DNA of 64,000 bases. Source: JACZUI01 sp965216725. Lineage in GTDB: Bacteria > Actinomycetota > Acidimicrobiia > Spongiisociales > ZC4RG35. The number at the start of each line of letters is the position of its first letter. The first letter of the stretch is position 1. The position numbers and the translations under genes were made by a program. The DNA is taken from positions 1 to 64,000 of the forward strand of contig CBDCGI010000001.1 in the NCBI GenBank assembly GCA_965216725.1. The letters run 5' to 3'. This document shows, in pieces, positions 53,881-61,035 of this stretch. The notes beneath the pieces are model-generated. The model saw nothing but the letters and a program-made list of their open reading frames with translations. It ran no database searches and had not been told where the DNA came from.

Positions 53881-54741
53881 CTACTGGGCGGCCAGGAACT
53901 TGATGGCGGTTGTGGTGAAGTCGTCGGCGTCTTCGATGAAGCAGTGGTGGGAACTGTTCTCGAACACCTTTATCGCTGAGTTTGGGGTCAGCGACGCATA
54001 GAACTCGGTGGTTTGCGGCGTGGCGGAGTCGTAGCGACCACAGAGGTAGAGGACTGGCACGTTGAGGCGTGGGAGATCGTCGGCGCGTTCGTAATCCTTG
54101 AGCGGTCCAGTAGGGGTAAATTCGTTTGGCCCCCACATCGTCGTGTAGACCTGAGGTCCGAAGCCTTCCCTGGCGCGTTTCACCGGTTCGGGGTCTTCTC
54201 GAATCCGCAGAAAGTGACGGCTCATGTACTCGGCCGTGAGCCTCTCGACCTCCTCCGCACTGGCGTGTGGATCGGCGTGAATCTCTCTGAGCTCCGGGGT
54301 GAATGCTGAGATGAGCCGTTCGCTGTCATCTTCCCAGCGGCTGGCGCTGAGAGCGGGGCTCACGAGAATCATCGATCGTATGGATTGTGGGCGGCGGAGG
54401 TAGAAGTCGACGGCCAGCATCGTCCCCCACGAGTGGCCGAGCAGGTGGACGTATTCGAAGCCCAAGTGGTCGAGCAGTCGCTCCAGCTCGTCTATGAACC
54501 GTTCCATTGTCCAAAGACTGGGGTCGTCAGGTCGGTCTGAGTTGCCGCAACCCAACTGGTCGTAGAAGACAAGCCTTCTGCCCGACGCCAGCCCTTCAAG
54601 GGGTTGAAGAGACGCCGACGGGTACCCCGGACCTCCATGCAAGGTAACCAAAGGCGGACCATCGCCATCTCCCACCAGCCGGTACCAGACCGACCCGCCT
54701 CTAACTTCAATCCGACCTTCCACGACATCATTGGCCAACAT
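53881..54741 (-). CDS. Alpha/beta-hydrolase, proline iminopeptidase-like
   Basis: The 286-residue hydrolase has the oxyanion HGGPG (35-39), FYDQLGCGNSDRP, the nucleophile elbow GHSWGT with Ser104, and LCGRYDSATP and SSHHCFIED holding the catalytic Asp and His. This is the proline-iminopeptidase (S33) layout: removal of N-terminal residues, often proline, from short peptides. The start at 54741 (MLANDVVEG) is chosen because homology begins there. The 5' end is divergent from the PPK2 gene, leaving ~60 bases for both promoters. Confidence 0.85.
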   Translation of the reverse strand: MLANDVVEGRIEVRGGSVWYRLVGDGDGPPLVTLHGGPGYPSASLQPLEGLASGRRLVFYDQLGCGNSDRPDDPSLWTMERFIDELERLLDHLGFEYVHLLGHSWGTMLAVDFYLRRPQSIRSMILVSPALSASRWEDDSERLISAFTPELREIHADPHASAEEVERLTAEYMSRHFLRIREDPEPVKRAREGFGPQVYTTMWGPNEFTPTGPLKDYERADDLPRLNVPVLYLCGRYDSATPQTTEFYASLTPNSAIKVFENSSHHCFIEDADDFTTTAIKFLAAQ

Positions 54742-54804
54742 GGAGAAGAAATCTACGCGAACAAGCTTTGGGCGGAGCTGAGCCCATACGAGGGGAGGCT
54801 CATA

Positions 54805-55800
54805 ATGGGCCGTTGTCCTCTGGCAAATCCTCGAATGGTGCCTAGCCTGAGTAGCCAATTGCCACAGGGAGGACCGATTCTGGATTCCGGAAGCCACAGC
54901 ACGAGCTCACAAACCGTCGACGGCGCCGATGAATCAATCAGCCTCGACGATCCCCAGGCTGAGCTTGAGCGCCTTCGAGAAGAGAACGAACGTCTCAGGA
55001 AAGAGCGAGACAAGCTCGGCGAATCTGTCGCCAAGGATCAGTCACTTCGTCCCTACCAGGTCGAGCTTCTCAAGCTGCAACGACACCTCGAGGCGACCCA
55101 GACTCCGATGATGGTGCTCTTCGAGGGACGTGATGCTTCAGGTAAAGGCGGGACGATTCGCCGGGTGGATCGCTATCTGAACGAGAAGCGAGCAAGGGTG
55201 GTGGCTCTCGGCAAGCCCACCGAGGCACACCGGACTCAGTGGTACTTCCAAAGGTATGTCGAGCATTTCCCCGCCGGTGGAGAGATCGTCCTCTTCGACC
55301 GGTCGTGGTACAACCGTGCCCTCGTCGAGCCGGTCTTTGGCTTCTGCACCAAAGGGGAATATCGAGATTTTCTCAAAGGAGTTGTTGGTTTCGAGAAAGA
55401 CCTTGTCCGCCAGGGAACGGTGCTGGTAAAGCTCTACTTCAGCGTGGACAAGGAGACCCAGGCGAAACGATTCGCTCGCCGCAGAGACGATCCCCTCCGG
55501 CAGTGGAAACTGAGCGAGATCGATGTACAAGCTCAGGATCTTTGGGACGACTTCACCGAGATGAAACATCGGATGCTGGAACGCACATCGACGGGGTCGG
55601 CTCCGTGGACCATCATCCGTTCCAACTCGAAGCCCAGGGCGCGCATCAACGCCATGAAGGTGATCCTCAACGCCGTCAACTACGTGGGACGGGACCCTGA
55701 ACTGGACTTCACCCCGGATCCTGAGATCGTCATCTCAGGCGAAGATGAGCTGAAGAGGATGGACGAGGAGCGCGATCGGTTGGGCAGGCCGGCTCGCTAG
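54805..55800 (+). CDS. ppk2: Polyphosphate kinase 2
   Basis: The 331-residue PPK2 uses polyphosphate to phosphorylate nucleotides (or the reverse). It has an N-terminal extension, a coiled coil (about 50-75, AELERLREENERLRKERDKL), Walker A GRDASGKGG (108-116), Walker B-like IVLFDRSWYNRALVEPVFG and the KLYFSVDKETQAKRFARR lid region. ATG 54805 follows a GAGGGGAGG ribosome site; earlier in-frame codons overlap the peptidase gene. Confidence 0.9.
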   Translation: MGRCPLANPRMVPSLSSQLPQGGPILDSGSHSTSSQTVDGADESISLDDPQAELERLREENERLRKERDKLGESVAKDQSLRPYQVELLKLQRHLEATQTPMMVLFEGRDASGKGGTIRRVDRYLNEKRARVVALGKPTEAHRTQWYFQRYVEHFPAGGEIVLFDRSWYNRALVEPVFGFCTKGEYRDFLKGVVGFEKDLVRQGTVLVKLYFSVDKETQAKRFARRRDDPLRQWKLSEIDVQAQDLWDDFTEMKHRMLERTSTGSAPWTIIRSNSKPRARINAMKVILNAVNYVGRDPELDFTPDPEIVISGEDELKRMDEERDRLGRPAR

Positions 55801-56047
55801 TCAAAGAGTCGTAGCCCTACGTTTGCGTAGTGGCGAGACTCGTAGAAACCGTGTCCGAGGCTGCTACCCACCACATGGTGATCTTCACCTCCTTCATCGA
55901 CTCCGCATCTAACGAAGATCGGCCCGGTGGAGACGCCGAAGGACGGCCCTGGCAACGGCTGACGCACGGATTTCTGCTCGGTTAACCATCTGGGCCCAGC
56001 GGTTCATTCGCCTTGACCAGGCTCGGTCGGACGCCGATGCATGATCC

Positions 56048-56467
56048 ATGGTGGTTGTCTCCAAATCGCTGAGACGCACCGCTTCACGGTCGTCGGGTCG
56101 CGGCCGCCTGGAGCGGACGCTTCTCCATGCCGAGCGTCGACTGGTCGATCCCGAAACCGCGTTCACTCCCGAACTGCTGGAGCAGACGCTGCATCCTGAC
56201 TACGTGGAGACCGGAAGCACGGGCAACGTCTATAGCCGAGAGAAAATCATGGAGATGATGCTCACCGCCGACCACGGCGGCGTGGTGATTCGCGACTTCC
56301 GTGCCCATTCGTTGGCTGAAGACATCGCCTTTGTCACATATCGATCCATCGGAACCAGCGGCCAGGAGGCGAGACGCACCTCCATCTGGGTTCGCGACGG
56401 CGAGTCGTGGCGGATTCGATATCACCAGGGGACTCGCATTCCCAACAGTTGGGGCCACGTCAGCTGA
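56048..56467 (+). CDS. NTF2-like (DUF4440/SnoaL-type) protein
   Basis: The 139-residue protein has a basic N-terminal stretch followed by the NTF2-like cone pattern: ERRLVDPETAFTPELLEQTLHPDYVETGSTGNVYSRE, VIRDFRAHSLAEDIAFVTYRS and RTSIWVRDGESWRIRYHQGT. Such domains bind small ligands or act in immunity or isomerase roles; the role here is unknown. The start could also be later because the first ~20 residues are not family-like. The preceding 247-base gap (55801-56047) holds nothing I can support. Confidence 0.65.
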   Translation: MVVVSKSLRRTASRSSGRGRLERTLLHAERRLVDPETAFTPELLEQTLHPDYVETGSTGNVYSREKIMEMMLTADHGGVVIRDFRAHSLAEDIAFVTYRSIGTSGQEARRTSIWVRDGESWRIRYHQGTRIPNSWGHVS

Positions 56468-56523
56468 GTCGAACTGAACGGGACGGGTTGCAACCCCTGG
56501 GCGCACCCACCCGAGACCTCGCT

Positions 56524-56736
56524 CTATCCCGGCGACGGGATATCGGGCAAGAAGAAGGCCCCTCCGGGTGAATCCCCAGGACCACTTCCGTCGAGCTCAT
56601 ATCCGGCCGCGGCCCAATCCGAGACTCCTCCTGCATAGCGCCGAACGTCGTTGTAGCCCGCCTCCTTGAGCCAGCGGTAGGCGTATTGACTGGCCACACA
56701 GGCGGGGTCGGTGCAATAGACCACGATTTCGTCGTC
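56524..56736 (-). pseudogene. Rhodanese gene, C-terminal half (split by the transposon)
   Basis: This minus-strand part encodes DDEIVVYCTDPACVASQY, with the rhodanese active-site Cys loop, then YRWLKEAGYNDVRRYAGGVSDWAAAGYEL, the classic rhodanese C-terminal signature, and a short Gly/Pro tail. It lacks its own start: the N-terminal half lies at 59390-59568 beyond the inserted element. The 8-bp target duplication 56729-56736 is the junction. Joined, the two halves read as one uninterrupted frame. Confidence 0.9.
56729..56736. repeat. Target-site duplication, left copy
   Basis: TCGTCGTC here is repeated exactly at 59390-59397, directly flanking the inverted repeats of the transposon. An 8-bp duplication is the size usual for IS1595-family insertion. 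Confidence 0.9.
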
Positions 56737-56762
56737 GGTAATTATCCCTTGACTGTAGAAGC
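56737..56762 (+). repeat. Left terminal inverted repeat of the transposon
   Basis: Twenty-one of 26 positions match the reverse complement of 59364-59389, with shared blocks GGTAA, TAT, CCTT, CTGTA and AAGC. A TTGACT box at 56749-56754 inside it, with TATACA at 56770-56775 (15-base spacing), is a possible promoter for the transposase. Confidence 0.9.
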
Positions 56763-56783
56763 GTTTTCCTATACAGTGAGGGT

Positions 56784-57722
56784 ATGCCTCCCGCTGACAG
56801 GAAGAACCCCCAAAGAGCCAAATCGTCTGATTCACAGTATTCGCTGATGGAGTTCATGCGGGACTTCCCCGACGACGACACCTGCTTGGAGTGGTTGTGG
56901 AACACCCGCCACGCCATTGACGGGGATAAGGCGTACTGCCCCAAATGTGAAGACAAGACCACGTTCAAGAAGTACTCGACTTCTCAGCAGCGTCAGTCGT
57001 GGACATGCACCAAATGCGGCCACCATTTGCATCCGACCGCGGGGACGATCTTCCACAAGTCCTCAACATCACTCCATCTCTGGTTCTACGCCATGTATCT
57101 CATGTCGAGTACACGCTGCGGTATCTCGGCCAAACAACTAGAGCGAGAACTAGGCGTCACATACAAGACCGCATGGCGCATCTTCCATCTGATCCGGAAT
57201 GAACTGATGGACCAGGACGACGACCAATTCACAGGAGAGGTCGAAGCCGACGAAACATACGTCGGTGGCAAGCCCCGCGGCGGCAAGGGCAACCCAGGCC
57301 GTCCCGGTGCATCAAGTAAGAAGGTTCCCGTATTCGGAATCGTGGAACGCGGAGGGAAGGTCACCGCCATGACCGTTCCCAACGTCACCGCAGGAACCCT
57401 CCTAGGGCAAATCGAGAAGAAGGTTCTCCCCGAAACGATGGTCTACACCGACGAATACCCCTCCTACGGCCGGCTGTCGGATCGTGGCTTCCGCCATGAG
57501 CGGATACGTCATAAGGAAGGCGTCTACGTGAGTGGAGAAGTACACACCAACACGATTGAGGGCTTCTGGTCGCTGTTCAAGAACGGCTTGCGCGGTGTCT
57601 ACCACTCAGTCTCAGCCAAGCATCTACAGGGCTATCTGAATGAGTATGTGTGGCGGTACAACCACCGCGACGACGACGCTGCCATGTTCTTGAACATGAT
57701 CCTCAGAGCAGCGAAGGCGTGA
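56784..57722 (+). CDS. IS1595-family (ISXO2-like) transposase
   Basis: The 312-residue transposase has an N-terminal zinc ribbon (Cys52, Cys55, Cys75, Cys78: CPKC ... CTKC), a helical DNA-binding part, and the ISXO2 DDE-type core: Asp156 in EADETYVGG, Asp223 in VYTDEYPSY, and HTNTIEGFWSLFK (253-265) carrying the Asn/Glu third site. A GAGGG ribosome site precedes the ATG. The catalytic residues are intact, so it may still be active. Confidence 0.95.
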   Translation: MPPADRKNPQRAKSSDSQYSLMEFMRDFPDDDTCLEWLWNTRHAIDGDKAYCPKCEDKTTFKKYSTSQQRQSWTCTKCGHHLHPTAGTIFHKSSTSLHLWFYAMYLMSSTRCGISAKQLERELGVTYKTAWRIFHLIRNELMDQDDDQFTGEVEADETYVGGKPRGGKGNPGRPGASSKKVPVFGIVERGGKVTAMTVPNVTAGTLLGQIEKKVLPETMVYTDEYPSYGRLSDRGFRHERIRHKEGVYVSGEVHTNTIEGFWSLFKNGLRGVYHSVSAKHLQGYLNEYVWRYNHRDDDAAMFLNMILRAAKA

Positions 57723-57918
57723 GTTTGCGAGCAAGTTTGTGGTCGCGAGCTACACAGCTTCAGTTGCGTGTTATATAATGCGATAACAACAAGGTCACAT
57801 AACGCGAGAGCGTGAGTGAGCACCGACAGCTGGCAAGCCGTACTGTAAGAATGAAATCGAGCTTGTCTCGCCCAAAGGTAACGATGGGTGAATGTGGCTA
57901 CAGCGGTGATGCTTAGAA

Positions 57919-57950
57919 AGAGAAGGGCAAGGGTTTCCTTGCCCTTCTCT
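57919..57950 (-). terminator. Terminator hairpin of the cargo tRNA
   Basis: Arms 57919-57932 and 57937-57950 pair perfectly over 14 bases (AGAGAAGGGCAAGG on the plus strand) around a four-base loop. On the minus strand it lies six bases after the tRNA 3' end and is followed by TTTCT, as expected for an intrinsic terminator. Confidence 0.8.
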
Positions 57951-57955
57951 CATTG

Positions 57956-58043
57956 CGGAGCGTGTGGGATTCGAACCCGACGGGACCTGTAAGAGTCCAA
58001 GCGATTTTAAGTCGCCCGCCTTAGACCACTCAGCCAACGCTCC
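57956..58043 (-). tRNA. Atypical class II tRNA, anticodon TAA, carried by the transposon
   Basis: On the minus strand GGAGCGT (5') pairs with ACGCTCC (3'). The anticodon stem GGCGA/TCGCT holds the loop CTTAAAA, giving anticodon TAA, which reads the codon UUA. The long variable arm (GGAC ... GTCC) marks a Leu/Ser/Tyr-type tRNA. The discriminator is G and the D-arm GGCTGAGTGGTCTAAGGC looks more like tRNA-Ser than the bacterial tRNA-Leu seen at 19230. The T-stem is imperfect unless a C is bulged (TCGGG against CCCAC). CCA is not encoded. It may be a leucine-, serine- or mis-acylated tRNA, or a decaying one. Confidence 0.7.
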
Positions 58044-58049
58044 ATCGCA

Positions 58050-58190
58050 TCACTCTTCCTCAGCCTGGTCTGACGTGGCGATCTTCTCGAAATCAGTCAT
58101 GATCTGCGACTTGATCGGCACAGGGATCTCTACCGGGTCGCCCGTCTTGGGCTGCGTCTTCTGAGTGTTTTCGTCCTGTGTCTGATTCAC
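58050..58190 (-). CDS. Small ORF (46 codons) in the transposon
   Basis: A minus-strand frame from GTG 58190 to TGA 58050 encodes MNQTQDENTQKTQPKTGDP, then VEIPVPIKSQIMTDFEKIA and an acidic tail ending EEE. The sequence has a plausible protein composition and lies between the DUF5343 gene and the tRNA, reading the same way. No strong ribosome site is seen. I do not recognise it, and it may not be expressed. Confidence 0.35.
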   Translation of the reverse strand: MNQTQDENTQKTQPKTGDPVEIPVPIKSQIMTDFEKIATSDQAEEE

Positions 58191-58333
58191 GTCGATCAGC
58201 CTATCGGTCGATGATGTCTGTACACTGTTCGATGTGAGGGCCGGGGGATCATCCCGACCCTCGACACCGGTTTAACGCCCTACCGCCGCCTGGAGCTACC
58301 AAGGTTCTTCTGACGACGGGGCTCAGTCACTGC

Positions 58334-59020
58334 TCACGACGAAACCTCCTGCTTCGGGACACCTAGAACCCGTTCGATACGATCCAACAATTCGGGATCG
58401 GGTTTCCCGTTGGATTCCTCAGCCAGGCCCATCAACAGATCTAGATACCGCTCCTTTGCCGATGACATTGCTGGCGCAAACTGTGGTTGTGGTGTCGTCT
58501 TGGGCTTGGACTTCTCAGGGTTCTCAGCCTTTGGCCGAGGCGCCGATCCAATAGGGGTCTTGGACATACCTCGAGGTTTGTTTGGGATCTCATCGATGAA
58601 GCCCGCTGCGCGAGCAAGGTGTAGGAACAGACGAACCATCTTTTGACGCTGGCCCTCAGGTGTGTAGGTCCGAAAAGCATCCTCGATGGTGTCGAGGTCG
58701 TCGGTTGGCGAAATGAAATTGAGAACCGGCTTATATGCTTCTTGGAACCACTCCGCGAGCGTCGCTTGTAGTTGGTCGGAGCGCTCCTCCTTGATCTTCA
58801 CCAGTGTTGGCGTTGCTCTTTGGGTGTCGGGGTCCACCAGGTCCAACTGTTCCAAAGCGCGGAGCACACGACGAGCGTAGGACTCGCCTATGGCAGGAAT
58901 CCGACCAATGTAATCCTGTTCAACGGGGTCGGGAATGCCACGCTCTCGAACGTGCTGTATGAACGCCATGACTCCTGAGCCAGGTGCGTATGGGGCTGGT
59001 CCTTTGTCGGGTATCGGCAT
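58334..59020 (-). CDS. DUF5343 family protein (transposon cargo)
   Basis: The 228-residue protein has the start MPIPDKGPAPYAPGSGVMAFIQHVRERGIPDPV, a helical wHTH-like region (YARRVLRALEQLDLVDPDTQRATP), and SDQLQATLAEWFQEAYKPVLNFI, which together match DUF5343. A Lys/Pro-rich linker and a C-terminal helix (LLDRIERVLGVPKQ) follow. The family is found in bacteria and archaea and its function is not established. AAAGGACAAG upstream of the ATG is a good ribosome site. As cargo it might regulate transposition or give the host a benefit, both speculative. Confidence 0.75.
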   Translation of the reverse strand: MPIPDKGPAPYAPGSGVMAFIQHVRERGIPDPVEQDYIGRIPAIGESYARRVLRALEQLDLVDPDTQRATPTLVKIKEERSDQLQATLAEWFQEAYKPVLNFISPTDDLDTIEDAFRTYTPEGQRQKMVRLFLHLARAAGFIDEIPNKPRGMSKTPIGSAPRPKAENPEKSKPKTTPQPQFAPAMSSAKERYLDLLMGLAEESNGKPDPELLDRIERVLGVPKQEVSS

Positions 59021-59169
59021 GGTCTTGTCCTTTAGGTTTAGTACTTACAACGATGTAGTTCGGAAACTTTAGACCACTATCCGAACACGGTCAACCCTAA
59101 ACCGTTCGCGCCTCGTACGCCGTTCCAAGATTTCCGGAGTTCGCCCGAGAAGATGGGTAGAAAACCACT

Positions 59170-59364
59170 ATGGCAACCACAACACCGACGCTCATGGAGC
59201 GCGCTAATGGTCTCGGTTGGTACGCATCCACACCGAGAGCACACCCTCTCCGATTTGCTGTCTATGGGGCAACCAAGCAACAGGCCATAGAGCGGTTTCG
59301 AGAGCGCCTGCTCTACTGGGAGTCCATCGGAACGGACCGGCCCGTCAAGCAACCCTCAGACTAG
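59170..59364 (+). CDS. Small ORF next to the right transposon end
   Basis: The 64-residue product (MATTTPTLMERANGLGWYAS start, then a basic helix QQAIERFRERLLYWESIG) is soluble and mildly basic. It is transcribed away from the DUF5343 gene, and its stop codon overlaps the right inverted repeat by one base. The arrangement of a strand followed by a YGATKQQAIERFRERL helix faintly recalls HicB-like antitoxin N termini, but this is weak. Function is unknown. Confidence 0.4.
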   Translation: MATTTPTLMERANGLGWYASTPRAHPLRFAVYGATKQQAIERFRERLLYWESIGTDRPVKQPSD

Positions 59365-59389
59365 CTTATACAGAGAAGGTATACTTACC
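59364..59389 (-). repeat. Right terminal inverted repeat of the transposon
   Basis: Reads GGTAAGTATACCTTCTCTGT inward on the minus strand and matches the left repeat at 21 of 26 positions. It is followed directly by the second TCGTCGTC target copy at 59390-59397. Confidence 0.9.
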
Positions 59390-59568
59390 TCGTCGTCCAT
59401 CTGGAGGTTCTCTCCGGCTTCTTCCACCGTGTTGAAGTGCAAGGAGCCCGGAATATGGGCGACTCTGAACCCCCACTCATGCATGGCCATGACCAGCTTG
59501 AAGTCGTCGCCTCGGTCGATCTTGGCCTTGAGTTCATCTCGGTCGATAGTCTCGATCTCATAATCCAT
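59390..59568 (-). pseudogene. Rhodanese gene, N-terminal half (split by the transposon)
   Basis: From ATG 59568 the minus strand encodes MDYEIETIDRDELKAKIDRG, then the rhodanese strand pattern DDFKLVMAMHEWGFRVAHIPGSLHF and GENLQMDDE, where the element interrupts it. In the present sequence it reads ten codons into the transposon before a stop. With the C-terminal half at 56524-56736 it makes a 127-residue single-domain rhodanese (sulfur transfer or regulation). It is divergent from the zinc-finger gene at 59642. Confidence 0.9.
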
Positions 59569-59641
59569 GGGCAAACAATAGGAGACACGACGTCGTGCGG
59601 TCAGGAGCCAAACTCCAGGGTCGGATGCGTAGGTTGAGCTG

Positions 59642-59965
59642 ATGGACAGACTTCGCCGCTTGGTGTTCCAGCGCTCCATGGCACGCCGTGTTTGTGCCCA
59701 TCTCGACCAGGTCGCTGTTATCGAGGGCAAAGAGCCGGTTTGCCCGGAATGCATCAAGGAGGGCAGCGAGTGGGTCCACGTTCGGATGTGCATGGTCTGC
59801 GGCAATCCCGCCTGTTGCGACAGCTCGAAGCGACAGCACGCCCGTCAGCACTTTGAGGACACCGGTCATGCCCTCATGCGCTCTATCGAGCCTGCGGAGA
59901 CATGGGCGTGGTGCTACGTAGACAAGGCCTATCTCACCGAGGACGAATACGTTCCGGCCAGCTGA
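59642..59965 (+). CDS. UBP-type zinc finger protein
   Basis: The 107-residue protein contains a ZnF-UBP pattern: CAHLDQVAVI, CPECIKEGSEWVHVRMCMVCGNPACCDSS, H...HFEDTGHALMRSIEPAETWAWCYVD. In eukaryotes this domain binds the free C terminus of ubiquitin; bacterial stand-alone versions are common in actinobacteria, with unproven roles. It is divergent from the rhodanese gene that was split by the transposon. Confidence 0.85.
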   Translation: MDRLRRLVFQRSMARRVCAHLDQVAVIEGKEPVCPECIKEGSEWVHVRMCMVCGNPACCDSSKRQHARQHFEDTGHALMRSIEPAETWAWCYVDKAYLTEDEYVPAS

Positions 59966-59976
59966 AGTGCGTTTTC

Positions 59977-60351
59977 CTACGCGGTTCGACTCTGGGGACT
60001 TACGAACTCGAGCCGGTTCCAAAACGGGTCATATGAGTAGAAGCGGTCGAATCCGGGAAGCGGCTGATCGTCGGCGGTTTCAACTCCCGCCTCTTCGAGC
60101 CGCGTTCTCAAGGCGACGAGATCCGTGACCACGAGTGCCACATGAGCTTTCGTGGAAGCCTTGAAGCCTGGTTCGACTCCCATGTGAATCCGTATCTCTT
60201 CGGATTCGAACCAGCACCCGCCTCGGGGCGCCAAGTGTGGCGGCTTAGGGATTGTCGGGATGCCCAACAGACCGTCGTAGAACTCGATCGCCTGTTCTTC
60301 GCCGCCCTCGGGCATCGCCATGAGCACGTGGTGGATTCCCTCGACCTTCAC
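59977..60351 (-). CDS. VOC/glyoxalase-family protein
   Basis: The 124-residue protein has the vicinal-oxygen-chelate pattern: GIHHVLMAMPEGGEEQAIEFYDGLLG at the N terminus, GGCWFESEEIRIHMGVE in the middle, and AHVALVVTDL ... GFDRFYSYDPFWNRLEFV at the end, with the usual metal-ligand positions (His, Glu). It starts with GTG. Substrate unknown; lyase, dioxygenase or resistance-protein roles are all possible in this superfamily. Confidence 0.85.
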   Translation of the reverse strand: MKVEGIHHVLMAMPEGGEEQAIEFYDGLLGIPTIPKPPHLAPRGGCWFESEEIRIHMGVEPGFKASTKAHVALVVTDLVALRTRLEEAGVETADDQPLPGFDRFYSYDPFWNRLEFVSPQSRTA

Positions 60352-60438
60352 TTGTCACCACTCTCCGTCGCAGCTGACCACTCATCGGTGTAGGGTACGG
60401 GAAGTGAGAGGACTTGGTCGGGAATCAAGGCGATTTGC

Positions 60439-60891
60439 TCAATCACAAAGAGGTTGCGTGGACACTGACAAGTCTGGGCTGTATGTGACCGCGAACACAT
60501 CGTCGCCAGCGGTTACAACGAGTGTGGAATCGTCGATCAGATTGAACTCCGCCTCGATCGATTCCGGACGGGGACCGTCAGGCAGCCATCCAGTGGGGAC
60601 CGCTCCAGTCCAGGTCTCGCTGATCTCGGCGCGCCACGCCTGCCCGTTCAACCACAGGAAGTCCACACCGCAATGTGTAGCCACGGTAAAGCGAGTGGGC
60701 GAGCCAACTTCGATTGCGGCTTGCGGCGTCAGGAAAGGCGCCGATCCGGGTTCAAAAGCCGTCTGCTGCGTAGACGAAGCGTCGACCGGCGGCAGAACAG
60801 AGGTTGCAGTACCAGCGTTTTCGGTCCCACAGGCCACTACCACGATGGCCACGGCGACGAAGCTGGTTGACAGTCTGGCGTTCAGTCTCAT
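60439..60891 (-). CDS. Small putative lipoprotein
   Basis: The 150-residue protein has a signal peptide ending in the lipobox VVACGT (Cys about 21), a Thr/Ser-rich linker and a beta-rich domain (GSPTRFTVATHCGVDFLWLNGQAWRAE, then LIDDSTLVVTAGDDVFAVTYSPD) with two more cysteines. It resembles other small actinobacterial lipoproteins with no known role. It is divergent from the large protease gene at 61036. Confidence 0.65.
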   Translation of the reverse strand: MRLNARLSTSFVAVAIVVVACGTENAGTATSVLPPVDASSTQQTAFEPGSAPFLTPQAAIEVGSPTRFTVATHCGVDFLWLNGQAWRAEISETWTGAVPTGWLPDGPRPESIEAEFNLIDDSTLVVTAGDDVFAVTYSPDLSVSTQPLCD

Positions 60892-61035
60892 GGCATTTAG
60901 ACGAGGCCCGATTGGAATCTGGTTCCCGCCGGGACCCCGAGGCGCATGGCGCTTCGCTTATTTGTTAGGTTCGCATTTGAAAAACCCATCGGTATCGACA
61001 ACTCATATGCCAGATCGGCATCAAGGGAGAGCAAC

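Larger units (their letters stand above)
56737..59389 (+). mobile_element. IS1595-type transposon with cargo genes (2,653 bp)
   Basis: The element is bounded by 26-bp imperfect inverted repeats (56737-56762 and 59364-59389, 21 of 26 bases matching, both starting GGTAA) and by an 8-bp direct duplication of TCGTCGTC. It contains an ISXO2-type transposase (plus strand), then on the minus strand a class II tRNA-like gene, a 46-codon ORF and a DUF5343 gene, and finally a 64-codon ORF on the plus strand whose stop touches the right repeat. Excision in silico restores the rhodanese frame exactly, so the ends are defined to the base. The cargo makes it longer than a plain insertion sequence. Confidence 0.92.

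Noticed and set aside
55909..56046. 46-codon minus-strand ORF (MDHASASDRAWSRR...)
   Set aside because: Arg/Ala-rich with no ribosome site or homology cue; typical of GC-rich chance frames.
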